Shown: positions 11,532-19,612, numbered from the stretch's first letter. The stretch is DNA of 64,000 nucleotides from Bifidobacterium pluvialisilvae (GCF_019331695.1 NZ_JAHBBI010000004.1:1-64000), one strand, 5' to 3'. Translations and numbers: made by a program. The notes: generated by a model from the letters alone, not told the origin.

Positions 11532-11545
11532 GACTTGTGTCACAA
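11528..11545. promoter_or_regulatory. Candidate Rex (redox-sensing repressor) operator
   Basis: TTGTGA-CTTGTG-TCACAA is an 18-bp sequence with perfect 6-bp half-sites, matching the established Rex consensus TTGTGA-n6-TCACAA. It overlaps the putative adhE -10 box, where Rex would block transcription when NADH/NAD is low. Rex control of adhE is known in other Gram-positive bacteria; it is inferred here. Confidence 0.7.
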
Positions 11546-11712
11546 CCCAAGGGTGTGATGCAGCCCATGCCGCAGCCAACGGCAGGACGAAAAAAGGCAT
11601 GACACGTCGCCGCTTCCCGGTTGAATCCGCATAACCGATTCCATTCTTCGGATCCGATGGGGAGCGCCGTATGCCGACAAACCAGACTTGGCTACCCGAT
11701 CGAGGAGGACAC

Positions 11713-14442
11713 GTGGTCGCAGCTAAGAAGAAGACGGACGAAGCCGTCAAGCCCCAGGAGAACGCCGTTTCCGCAGAACAGGAGGTCGACGCCCTCGTCA
11801 AGAAGGCGCAGGTCGCCCTCAAGAAGTTCGAGGAGCTCGATCAGAAGCAGGTCGACCACATCGTCGCCAAGGCTTCCGTCGCGGCCCTGAACAAGCACCT
11901 CGTGCTCGCCAAGCTCGCCGTCGAGGAGACCAAGCGCGGTCTGGTGGAGGACAAGGCCACCAAGAACATCTTCGCGTGTGAGCACATCACCAACTACCTG
12001 GCCGGCCAGAAGACCGTCGGCATCATCCGCGAGGACGACGTCGAGGGCATCACCGAGATCGCCGAGCCCGTCGGCGTGGTCGCCGGCGTCACCCCGGTCA
12101 CCAACCCGACCTCCACCGCCATCTTCAAGTCGCTCATCGCGCTGAAGACCCGCTGCCCGATCGTCTTCGGCTTCCACCCCGGCGCCCAGCAGTGCTCCGT
12201 CGAGGCCGCCCGCATCGTGCGCGACGCCGCCATCAAGGCCGGCGCCCCCGAGGACTGCATCCAGTGGATCGAGCACCCGTCCATCGAGGCCACCGGCGCC
12301 CTGATGAAGCATCCGGGCGTGGCCACCATCCTCGCCACCGGCGGCCCCGGCATGGTCAAGGCAGCGTACACCTCCGGCAAGCCCGCCCTCGGCGTGGGCG
12401 CCGGCAACGCCCCGGCCTACGTGGCCCCGGACGCCGACATCGTGCGCACCGCCAACGACCTCATCCTCTCCAAGCACTTCGACTACGGCATGATCTGCGC
12501 CACCGAGCAGGCCGTCATCGCCGACAAGTCCGTGTACGAGCCGCTGCTGGCCGAACTCAAGAAGCGCAAGGCCTACTTCGTCAACGCGGAGGAGAAGGCC
12601 AAGCTCGAGAAGTTCGTGTTCGGCGTCACCGCCTACGAGAGCCCGGACCAGAAGACCAAGCTCAACGCCTGGGTGCCCGGCAAGTCCCCGCAGGCCATCG
12701 CCCACGCCGCCGGCTTCGAGATCCCGTCCGACGCCACCATCCTCGCCGCCGAATGCAAGGAGGTCGGCGAGATGGAGCCGCTCACCATGGAGAAGCTCTC
12801 CCCGATCCAGGCCTTCCTGAAGTCCGACAACAAGGAGCAGGCCTTCGAGATGTGCGAGAAGATGCTCGTGCACGGCGCCGGCCACACCGCCGCCATCCAC
12901 ACGAACGACCAGGCCCTGGTCGACGAGTACGGCAACCGCATGCACGCCTGCCGCATCATCTGGAACCAGCCCTCCTCCCTCGGCGGCATCGGCGACATCT
13001 ACAACGCCATCGCCCCGTCGCTGACCCTCGGCTGCGGCTCCTACGGTGGCAACTCGGTCTCCGGCAACGTCCAGGCGGTCAACCTCATCAACATCAAGCG
13101 CGTCGCTCGGAGGAACAACAACATGCAGTGGTTCAAGATCCCGGCCAAGACCTACTTCGAGCCGAATGCCATCAAGTACCTGCGCGACATGGCCGACGTC
13201 AACCGCGTCGTCATCGTCTGCGACAAGGTCATGCTCGATCTGGGCGTCGTGGAGAAGGCCATCCAGCAGCTGCGCCTGCGTCCGAACAACGTGCAGTACC
13301 GCATCATCGACTACGTCGAGCCCGAGCCCTCGGTCGAGACCGTCGAGCGCGGCGCCGCCATGATGCGCGACGAGTTCCAGCCCGACACCATCATCGCCAT
13401 CGGCGGCGGCTCCCCGATGGACGCCTCCAAGATCATGTGGCTGCTCTACGAGCACCCGGAAATCGAATTCGCCGACATCCGCGAGAAGTTCTTCGATATC
13501 CGCAAGCGCGCGTTCAAGCTGCCCGCCCTCGGCAAGAAGGCCCGCCTGGTCTGCATCCCGACCTCGTCCGGCACCGGCTCCGAGGTCACGCCGTTCGCCG
13601 TGATCACCGACCACAAGACCGGCTACAAGTACCCGGTCACCGACTACGCGCTGACCCCGTCCGTGGCCATCGTGGACCCGGTGCTCGCCCGCACCCAGCC
13701 GCGCAAGCTGGCCTGCGACTCCGGCTTCGACGCCCTGACCCACTCCTTCGAGGCCTACGTCTCGGTGTACGCCAACGACTTCACCGACGGCATGGCGCTG
13801 CACGCCGCCAAGCTGGTCTGGGAGAACCTCGAGACCTCCGTGAAGGAGGGCGCCGCCAACCCGATGGCCCAGGAGAAGATGCACAACGCCGCCACCATGG
13901 CCGGCATGGCCTTCGGCTCCGCGTTCCTCGGCATGTGCCACGGCATGGCCCACACCATCGGCGCCCTGTGCCACGTGGCCCACGGCCGCACCAACTCCAT
14001 CCTGCTGCCGTACGTGATTCGCTACAACGGCCAGATCCCCGACGAGCCGACCAGCTGGCCGAAGTACAACAAGTACGTCGCCCCGCAGCGCTACCAGGAG
14101 ATCGCCAAGAACCTCGGCATCGACCCCGGCAACACCGTCGAGGAAGGCGTCGAGAACCTGGCCCGCGCCGTCGAGGACTACCGCGACAACAAGCTCGGCA
14201 TGGACCGCTCCTTCCAGGCCGCCGGCGTAGACGAGGACTACTTCTGGAGCGTGCTCGAGCAGATCGGCATGCGCGCCTACGAGGACCAGTGCACCCCGGC
14301 CAACCCGCGCATCCCGATGATCGAGGACATGAAGGACATCGCCATCGCCGCCTACTACGGCGTGCCGCAGGCCGAAGGCCACCGCATCCGCGTCGAGCGT
14401 GAAGGCGCCGCCGCGGTCGAGGAAGCCTCCCAGCGCGACTGA
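11713..14442 (+). CDS. adhE: Bifunctional acetaldehyde-CoA / alcohol dehydrogenase
   Basis: AdhE (909 aa from GTG 11713) reduces acetyl-CoA to acetaldehyde and then ethanol, regenerating two NAD+, which is the ethanol branch of the bifid-shunt fermentation. The N-terminal ALDH half includes GVVAGVTPVTNPTSTAIFKS and the catalytic Cys in DYGMICATEQAV. The C-terminal iron-dependent ADH half has IAIGGGSPMDASK, IPTSSGTGSEVTPFAV, the metal-binding HSFEAYVS and GMCHGMAHTIGALCHVAHG. AdhE proteins typically polymerise into spirosomes. GGAGG 4 nt before GTG 11713 supports that start; an upstream ATG (11671) in the same frame lacks a good Shine-Dalgarno sequence. A likely Rex site lies upstream. Confidence 0.96.
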   Translation: MVAAKKKTDEAVKPQENAVSAEQEVDALVKKAQVALKKFEELDQKQVDHIVAKASVAALNKHLVLAKLAVEETKRGLVEDKATKNIFACEHITNYLAGQKTVGIIREDDVEGITEIAEPVGVVAGVTPVTNPTSTAIFKSLIALKTRCPIVFGFHPGAQQCSVEAARIVRDAAIKAGAPEDCIQWIEHPSIEATGALMKHPGVATILATGGPGMVKAAYTSGKPALGVGAGNAPAYVAPDADIVRTANDLILSKHFDYGMICATEQAVIADKSVYEPLLAELKKRKAYFVNAEEKAKLEKFVFGVTAYESPDQKTKLNAWVPGKSPQAIAHAAGFEIPSDATILAAECKEVGEMEPLTMEKLSPIQAFLKSDNKEQAFEMCEKMLVHGAGHTAAIHTNDQALVDEYGNRMHACRIIWNQPSSLGGIGDIYNAIAPSLTLGCGSYGGNSVSGNVQAVNLINIKRVARRNNNMQWFKIPAKTYFEPNAIKYLRDMADVNRVVIVCDKVMLDLGVVEKAIQQLRLRPNNVQYRIIDYVEPEPSVETVERGAAMMRDEFQPDTIIAIGGGSPMDASKIMWLLYEHPEIEFADIREKFFDIRKRAFKLPALGKKARLVCIPTSSGTGSEVTPFAVITDHKTGYKYPVTDYALTPSVAIVDPVLARTQPRKLACDSGFDALTHSFEAYVSVYANDFTDGMALHAAKLVWENLETSVKEGAANPMAQEKMHNAATMAGMAFGSAFLGMCHGMAHTIGALCHVAHGRTNSILLPYVIRYNGQIPDEPTSWPKYNKYVAPQRYQEIAKNLGIDPGNTVEEGVENLARAVEDYRDNKLGMDRSFQAAGVDEDYFWSVLEQIGMRAYEDQCTPANPRIPMIEDMKDIAIAAYYGVPQAEGHRIRVEREGAAAVEEASQRD

Positions 14443-14502
14443 TTCGTCCTCCCCGAACCCATGACCGGCGCCGTTGGTTTGTCGGCCCCGGTCATGGTCC
14501 CG

Positions 14503-14563
14503 CCGGCTCCTCGGAGCCGGTGTTTTCATACACCCCGCTGTGTTTCCCGCAGCGGGGTTTCTT
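14503..14563 (+). terminator. Tandem terminators between adhE and acetolactate decarboxylase
   Basis: A first hairpin (CCGGCTC / GAGCCGG, 14503-14520) is followed by TGTTTTC. A second (ACCCCGCTG at 14532-14540, CAGCGGGGT at 14550-14558) is followed by TTCTTCG. They separate the convergent genes adhE and budA. Confidence 0.7.
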
Positions 14564-14588
14564 CGTCTTCGAAGTATCCGTCCGTTCG

Positions 14589-15338
14589 TCACTCCGCCTT
14601 GGCGATGGCCTCCGCGATCTGGTCATTCGAGAAATCATGGCTGCGGTATTCGGGGTTGTCCACGGGCAGATGCTGCACCAGCGTATCGAACACCTGGCTC
14701 AATATGTCGCCGCGTTCGAGCACGGCGTCGAGCACATGGCCGCCGATGGACCGGTCGTCGGCAAGGAAATGCTCATGGAACCCGGCCACCGCCGCACCGT
14801 TGAACATGATGGGGGAGAAGTAGCCGAGCATCGTGCCCTTCACGTCGTGGCCGAGGAACATGGCCTGCTGGTCGGCCACCTCCTCCAGCGTGGGGTACGG
14901 CGCCTGTTGCTTGATGACGGCGCGCGTTTTGATGAAGCTGAACGTGCCCCGCACGATGACCGCGAAGAACGTGTTCGCCCGGCCGTTCGCCTCCACGATC
15001 TTCTCATTGAGATCCTCGAGGCCGATGTCGTTGCGCTCGCACTGGTATTGGAACGCCGCGCGATGCACGTTGGCGAACGGGACGGTGAAGTCGTCGGGCA
15101 GGATCTCCGCCACGCCCGATTGCCCGATCTTGTAGGCCACCCCGTCGAGGATGATGAGCTCGCCGTCGAGCCCCTCTCCGGTGCCGATGCCCGTGTCGCC
15201 ATGCGTGAGCAGCTCGCCGATGGTGGTGGTGCCCTCCAGCAGTCCGGGTACGAGCTGGGCGAGCGTGCCATGCTGGTAGAGCACGTTCGCATCACGGTCA
15301 TGAATCGGTCTGATGTTCGCGGCAGCGGATTTCGTCAT
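14589..15338 (-). CDS. budA: Alpha-acetolactate decarboxylase
   Basis: This enzyme (249 aa from ATG 15338) converts alpha-acetolactate to acetoin, diverting pyruvate-derived carbon from valine/leucine synthesis into a neutral overflow product. Family features are the N-terminal LYQHGTLAQLVPGLLEGTTT, the GDTGIGTGEGLDGE segment, and the zinc-binding/catalytic stretch GFHEHFLADDRSIGGHVLD with its three histidines. An in-frame GTG at 15347 is possible, but GGGGA sits better for the ATG. No acetolactate synthase or butanediol dehydrogenase lies next to it, so it acts as a stand-alone gene. Confidence 0.93.
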   Translation of the reverse strand: MTKSAAANIRPIHDRDANVLYQHGTLAQLVPGLLEGTTTIGELLTHGDTGIGTGEGLDGELIILDGVAYKIGQSGVAEILPDDFTVPFANVHRAAFQYQCERNDIGLEDLNEKIVEANGRANTFFAVIVRGTFSFIKTRAVIKQQAPYPTLEEVADQQAMFLGHDVKGTMLGYFSPIMFNGAAVAGFHEHFLADDRSIGGHVLDAVLERGDILSQVFDTLVQHLPVDNPEYRSHDFSNDQIAEAIAKAE

Positions 15339-15391
15339 ATTCCCCACGATAATTCGTGGTTGTGTCCGTTTTCAACCAATCATGCAAAGTC

Positions 15392-15480
15392 CGACAACGA
15401 CGATTCGGATAACAACGATGATGATTTGGACAACGACGACGATTCGAACAACGACGATTCCAGCAACGCCGATTCGGAGG
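15392..15480. repeat. Low-complexity GAC/AAC-rich tract
   Basis: An imperfect trinucleotide-like run of AACGAC, GACGATTCG and AACAACGACG units lies between budA and the sugar transporter gene. It would read as an Asp/Asn/Ser-rich stretch on the plus strand, but that frame runs antisense through all of budA and has no start of its own, so I treat the tract as a non-coding repeat. Confidence 0.6.
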
Positions 15481-15619
15481 CGTCATGGCTTTCGGGCGTC
15501 ATCGCCTTCCGGATGGTCGGCATCTCCGATATCGGACGTGTCGAAGGATTTTTCATGAGTTTGGATACACTGTCGGGTGGCAATTCGTCTAGAACGTTCA
15601 AACAGGGGAGAGACCAACC

Positions 15620-16501
15620 ATGGATTTGATATTGGCCGCCACGCCTTCGCTGCTATGGGGCATCTACGCCCTGATTCTGCCGGTGATCGGCGGATCGTCA
15701 CAGCGGCAGATACTCGGCGTCACCGCGGGATGCCTGGTGTTCGCCTTGGCCGCGTTCCCGTTCGTGCCACACTCCTACACATGGCTTACGGTGTTCATCA
15801 GCTTCCTGTCGGGAATCCTGTGGACCATCGGATGCTACGGGCAGATCTGCGGATTCAAGGAGATCGGCGTCTCCAGCACCATGCCCATCTCCACCGGCGA
15901 GCAGCTGGTCGGCACCAGCCTGGTCGGCGTGCTGTTCCTCGGCGACTGGGCGTCCATGCAGGCGAAGACGGTCGGATTCGTCGCCATCGCGTTGTTCATC
16001 GTCGGTGTGGCGTTCACATCGTACGTGGAGCGGCACGGCGTCGCGGGTGGCGTCGAGGACGGCGACACAAAGGCGAACAACATGATCACGGGACTGACCG
16101 TCGTCACGATCTCCTCGTTCGGCTACATCGGCTACGTCGCGATCATCCAGATATTCTCCATCAACTCGTTCGACGCCATGCTGCCGCAGGCGGTCGGCAT
16201 GTTCGTCGGCGGTCTGGTGATGGGACGGCGAGAGACGAACAAGCTCACCCGACAGACCGCGTTACTGCTGATTCCCGGCGTGCTGTGGGGCATCGGCAAT
16301 CTTATTCTCATGATCTCCGACAGCAGGCTCGGCGTGGCCATCGCGTTCCCGATGTCGCAGATGGGCCTCATCATCTCCACCATCGGCGGCATGGTGCTCC
16401 TGCACGAAAGCAAGACGCGCAAGGAGAAGCTCTCCATATCCGTCGGGCTGATTCTGGTCGTCATCGGCATCATGCTGATCGCCCTGACCAAGACCCTGTA
16501 G
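15620..16501 (+). CDS. GRP-family (GlcU/RbsU-type) sugar transporter
   Basis: This 293-aa integral membrane protein has about ten predicted hydrophobic segments, belonging to the DMT superfamily branch that includes Bacillus GlcU and Staphylococcus RbsU. Characteristic sequences are the start MDLILAATPSLLWGIYALIL, LSGILWTIGCYGQICGFKEIG and STMPISTGEQLVGTSLVGVLF, with a repeated half in the C-terminus. Such carriers import glucose or ribose by proton symport; the substrate here is undetermined. GGGGAGAG lies upstream of ATG 15620. It is monocistronic. Confidence 0.85.
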   Translation: MDLILAATPSLLWGIYALILPVIGGSSQRQILGVTAGCLVFALAAFPFVPHSYTWLTVFISFLSGILWTIGCYGQICGFKEIGVSSTMPISTGEQLVGTSLVGVLFLGDWASMQAKTVGFVAIALFIVGVAFTSYVERHGVAGGVEDGDTKANNMITGLTVVTISSFGYIGYVAIIQIFSINSFDAMLPQAVGMFVGGLVMGRRETNKLTRQTALLLIPGVLWGIGNLILMISDSRLGVAIAFPMSQMGLIISTIGGMVLLHESKTRKEKLSISVGLILVVIGIMLIALTKTL

Positions 16502-17082
16502 ACGCTTGGCCGGTTTGTCGGGGACGATAGCTCATGGTCTCCTCACGTCTTCGAGGGCAGACTCTCGGTCCGGTCCGGCAGAGGCCGGTTACGCCGCACC
16601 GACATCCTAGATCTGCTGTCTGCCACGAATCGACATACCCGTTCATATAGGGGTTTGTGGGTCTCCCGTGTCGCTATTTGTGGGTCTTCTGTATTGCTGC
16701 TTGCTGCTGTGGTTGTCCCGCATCGGCATAGTGGGTCTGTCGCATCGGTTCGTGGGTCTCTCGCGTCGGTTTGTGGGTCTGTCACGTCGGTTCGTGAGGT
16801 CTCCCGCGTCACGGCTGTAGGGTCTGCGGTGTTGTGGGCCTGCTGTGACGCGTTCGTGGGTCTCTCGCGTTGGCGTTATGGGTCTTCCGCGTCACTATTG
16901 TGGTTGCCCGCTGGCGTTGTAAGTCTCCCCGTGTTGACTTGTGGGTCTGTGGCATCGGCATAGTGGGTCTGTCGCGTTACGACTATGGAATCTGCGGTGT
17001 TGTGGGCCTACTGCATCGCTGTTGTGGGTCTTCTGTTTCGGTTCGTGGGTCTGTCGTTTCGCGTTTGTGGGTCTTCTGCGCT

Positions 17083-17290
17083 GGTTTGTGGGTCTTTCCG
17101 ATTATGGTGGCGGTTTTGTGGGTCTGGCATGTTCAATAACCGTGGGCAAAGTCGTTCATATAGGGGTTTGTGGGTCTGTGAAGTACATGAGGAGCCGAAA
17201 AATCGTGTCCTCGCGAACCGATGGACCCACAAGCCGAAATTGGCGTGTGCATAGACCCACAAAACCGAGAGTGGCGGACCGTTGGACCCA
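17083..17290. repeat. Long direct repeat flanking the AbiEi-like gene, left copy
   Basis: About 208 bp closely match 18960-19165 by eye. Shared stretches include TTTCCGATTATGGTGGCGG and GTGGGCAAAGTCGTTCATAT and the core element. The two copies bracket a 1.9-kb unit containing the AbiEi-like gene. Confidence 0.8.
17170..17230. repeat. GTGGGTCT-N45-(G/A)GACCCAC core element, copy 1
   Basis: GTGGGTCT at 17170-17177 faces GGACCCAC at 17223-17230 with 45 nt between them. The inner sequence contains TACATGAGG and GTGTCCTCGCGAACCGAT. It marks the point where array orientation flips. Confidence 0.75.
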
Positions 17291-17429
17291 TAAATCGAGA
17301 GTGGTGAGCCGGTAGACCTATAAAACCGAAGAGGGGCAGGATAATAGGTCGATTTGCGTATGAATCGTATGGATGACGAATGGCATGCCATATATTTCGT
17401 ACATCGTCGTCTACTCGTGCATTGTCTTC

Positions 17430-17580
17430 GCTGAGCAAGGGAGCGAGGTTGCGTGAGGCTGGGCGCGATCGTGTGAAGCTGAGCGAGGTCTCGTAAGGTT
17501 GTACAAGGCCGAGCGAGGCCGAGCAAGAACGCGTGAGGCTGGGCGAGGCTGCGTGAGGCTGAACAGACTGAATTAATCTG
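17430..17580. repeat. Degenerate tandem repeat (GCGTGAGGCTG-GGCGAG type)
   Basis: Repeated GAGCGAGG, GCGTGAGGCTG and GGCGAGGC words recur every ~10-25 bp over about 150 bp between the left array and the AbiEi-like gene. No gene is supported on either strand. Confidence 0.55.
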
Positions 17581-17771
17581 AGCGGAGGAGCTTTGTGAAG
17601 GTGGGTTGCCCGTATAACCATGTATATGTGTGCATGCATACGTATATCTATATGCATATATAGGGCGCGGCACTATGGACGACACATTGGCGCATTGTGG
17701 ATAATGATCCCATTCGTCCACATGGTCCGTTTTTCGTATGCCGGCCGTGGATGATTCGATATCGTCGGCGT

Positions 17772-18725
17772 ATGAGAACCAATATTGAATTGAATGACCG
17801 CCTTCGTAAGGCGGAAACCGACGGATTGTGCGTATGGGGTGTCGACAGCGCCCAGCGGCAGGTGCTGCGTAGGAGAGAGAAATCGGGGGAACTGATACGT
17901 GTCGGCGCGCGATGTTTCGCCCGCGCCGACTACTGGAAACGTCTTTCCCATACGGAACGGTTTCGTCATTATATCCGGACATTGGCCCGTATCCATCCGC
18001 ATTGGGTGTTCGGTGGTCCTACCGCTGCGGCGATACATGGCATCAGCGATTCGAGAAGACTGATGAGCACGGTGCACAGGATGACCAACCGCAATGCGAT
18101 GACGCGGGGTGGCGATATCGTTCGATGCCATTTCATCAAGGAGATGGAATACGTCGTTGTGGATGGCGTCCGTGTCACGACGCTGGAGAAGACCGCGTTC
18201 GACTGCTCCCGTTGGCTGGATCTTCCTGATGCGCTGCCGATTCTCGAGGAGATTCTTCGGCAGCGGCGAATGGGCAAGCAGCTTCTGGAACGTTTCTTCC
18301 TCACCGCGTCGGGGCACCATCGTGGAAAGGCTCTTCGTGCGTTGCGGTATGCGAACGGCAGAACGGAGAACGGTGGGGAAGCGTACGTCTTCGGTGTGAT
18401 TGTGGATGAGGGGTATATGCCGCCGCGGTTGCAGGTGCCGTTGCCGTGCGTGAATGAGAACGGCAATCCCGACCGTGTCGATTTCTTCTGGCGAGCCGAG
18501 GACGGACGGACCATAGCGGGTGAACTTGATGGCCGTATCAAGTATCGAGACCCTTCCATGTATAGAAACGGCAGTCTGCCTGACACGATCATCGCGGAAA
18601 AGGAACGGGAGGAACGTGTGCGTCTCGTGGTCGACGCCATGTTCCGATGCTCCTTTGCGGAGGCGTTGCAACGGGGTCCATTGATTCGAAAGCTCGACCA
18701 TGCCGGGGTTCCGAAGATTCGATGA
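17772..18725 (+). CDS. AbiEi-type antitoxin-domain protein with nuclease-like C-terminus
   Basis: This protein (317 aa from ATG 17772; GTG 17697 and ATG 17751 are in-frame alternatives, none with a strong Shine-Dalgarno sequence) has two apparent parts. The N-terminal ~110 residues resemble the winged-helix AbiEi/type IV antitoxin domain: LRRREKSGELIRVGARCFA, then FGGPTAAAIHGI. The C-terminal part contains PDRVDFFWRAEDGRTIAGELDGRIKY, in which spaced D, E, D and K residues recall a DUF559/Vsr-like PD-(D/E)XK nuclease core. No AbiEii nucleotidyltransferase toxin is adjacent. It stands alone between two GTGGGTCT arrays. Codon use is less GC-rich than its neighbours. Function is unknown; a defence or repeat-binding role is inference. 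Confidence 0.6.
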   Translation: MRTNIELNDRLRKAETDGLCVWGVDSAQRQVLRRREKSGELIRVGARCFARADYWKRLSHTERFRHYIRTLARIHPHWVFGGPTAAAIHGISDSRRLMSTVHRMTNRNAMTRGGDIVRCHFIKEMEYVVVDGVRVTTLEKTAFDCSRWLDLPDALPILEEILRQRRMGKQLLERFFLTASGHHRGKALRALRYANGRTENGGEAYVFGVIVDEGYMPPRLQVPLPCVNENGNPDRVDFFWRAEDGRTIAGELDGRIKYRDPSMYRNGSLPDTIIAEKEREERVRLVVDAMFRCSFAEALQRGPLIRKLDHAGVPKIR

Positions 18726-18959
18726 TGATGGTGATTCGGAATGGTGGTCCGTTTACTCCAGGGATTGCACGATTTGCGGGTCTCCTATTTCGGTTCGTGG
18801 GTCTTCCGCGTTACGGCTGTATGGGGTCTGCGGTGTTGTGGGTCTGCCGTGACGCGTTCGTGGGTCTCTCGCGTGCATTGTGGGTCTGTCGTTGGCATTG
18901 TGGGTCTGTCGTTTCGCGTTTATGGGTCTGCCGCGTCGCGCCTGTGGGTCTCTCGCGTC

Positions 18960-19165
18960 GGTTTGTGGGTCTTTCCGATTATGGTGGCGGTTTTGTGGGT
19001 CTGGGATGTTCAATAATCGTGGGCAAAGTCGTTCATATAGGGGTTTGTGGGTCTGTGAGGTACATGAGGGGCCGGAAATCCGTGTCCTCGCGAACCGATA
19101 GACCCACAAGCCGAAAATGGTGTGTCAGCAGACCCACAAACCCGAGAGTGGCGAACCGGTGGGCC
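18960..19165. repeat. Long direct repeat flanking the AbiEi-like gene, right copy
   Basis: The partner of 17083-17290, in the same orientation and with only scattered substitutions by eye. Recombination between the copies would remove or duplicate a 1877-bp unit containing the AbiEi-like gene. Confidence 0.8.
19047..19107. repeat. GTGGGTCT-N45-AGACCCAC core element, copy 2
   Basis: GTGGGTCT at 19047-19054 and AGACCCAC at 19100-19107 are separated by 45 nt. They extend to a 10-bp perfect inverted repeat (TTGTGGGTCT / AGACCCACAA). Confidence 0.8.
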
Positions 19166-19612
19166 CACAACACCGAGAACGACGTTTCGATGGACCCACT
19201 AAACCGAGGATGGCGTACGGGTGGGTCCGCAACGCCGAGAGTAACGAGCCGATAGGCCCATAACGCCGAGAGTGGAGGATTGATGGACTCACAACGCCGA
19301 GGATGGCGTACGGATGGACCCACAAAGCTGAGAGTGACGTATCAATAGACCCACAAAACCGAGATTGACGTTTCGATGGACCCGCGAAGCCGAAATTGGC
19401 ATATCGACAGACCCACAAAACGGTGGGTGGTCGGTCGTTTGGTCACAACGGGTGGGGCGGTTGGCGGCGAGCAATGCGGAAATACGTCGTGAAGGCTTGA
19501 AAATCAAGGTGATTATGACGGTCGGACATGATTGGACATCGCGCGACACGCCCGAATTCTGCTAGGGGCAGGGGTTGTGCTTTAATAATCAAGTTGCCTG
19601 TTTTGGGCTCGC

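Larger units (their letters stand above)
11286..11712. other. Divergent regulatory region between glgX and adhE
   Basis: No gene is seen in this 427-bp AT-richer spacer. It contains a 14-bp palindrome ACTTTTGTAAAAGT at 11477-11490, then the candidate adhE promoter and Rex operator annotated separately, then a leader of about 170 nt. Confidence 0.5.
16628..17325. repeat. Left arm of the GTGGGTCT octamer array
   Basis: I count 14 exact forward GTGGGTCT octamers between about 16650 and 17177, plus variants such as GTGGGCCT and ATGGGTCT. Several are spaced exactly 21 bp apart in units like GTGGGTCTGTCGCATCGGTT. After a 61-bp core element (17170-17230) the orientation flips to ACCCAC-type reverse units with about 33-bp spacing (17223-17320). 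The arm opens with CGTTCATATAGGGGTTTGTG, which recurs at the core elements of both arms. No ORF explains the pattern. Confidence 0.85.
16502..17771. other. Gene-poor region left of the AbiEi-like gene
   Basis: There is no credible gene in about 1.27 kb. From 16628 to 17325 it consists of degenerate GTGGGTCT-centred repeat units (annotated separately). From about 17430 to 17580 it holds a second tandem pattern of GCGTGAGGCTGGGCGAG-like units, and from 17620 to 17662 an alternating pyrimidine-purine AT-rich tract. Overall GC is clearly below the flanking coding DNA. Confidence 0.7.
18760..19432. repeat. Right arm of the GTGGGTCT octamer array
   Basis: Nine exact forward GTGGGTCT octamers lie between 18795 and 19054, then a core element, then about ten reverse units of roughly 33 bp (AGACCCACAAAACCGAGA followed by TTGACG-like sequence) out to 19432. 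The polarity (forward units, core, reverse units) is the same as in the left arm, but the reverse part is longer. Confidence 0.85.

Noticed and set aside
14520-15629. Long plus-strand open frame antisense to acetolactate decarboxylase
   Set aside because: It is the shadow of a confidently identified minus-strand gene in GC-rich DNA, has no family resemblance and no good start.
17008-17982. Minus-strand open frame across the left array
   Set aside because: Its sequence is dictated by the 21/33-bp repeats (multiples of three keep a frame open) and overlaps the AbiEi-like gene antisense; no independent support.
18647-19255. Plus-strand open frame across the right array with repeated VGLSRR-like residues
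   Set aside because: Repeat-driven frame overlapping the 3' end of the AbiEi-like gene; no start signal and the translated repeats are not consistent between arms.
16628-19432. CRISPR array
   Set aside because: Repeats are only about 8 conserved bases with degenerate spacers, orientation flips within each arm, and no cas genes are present.
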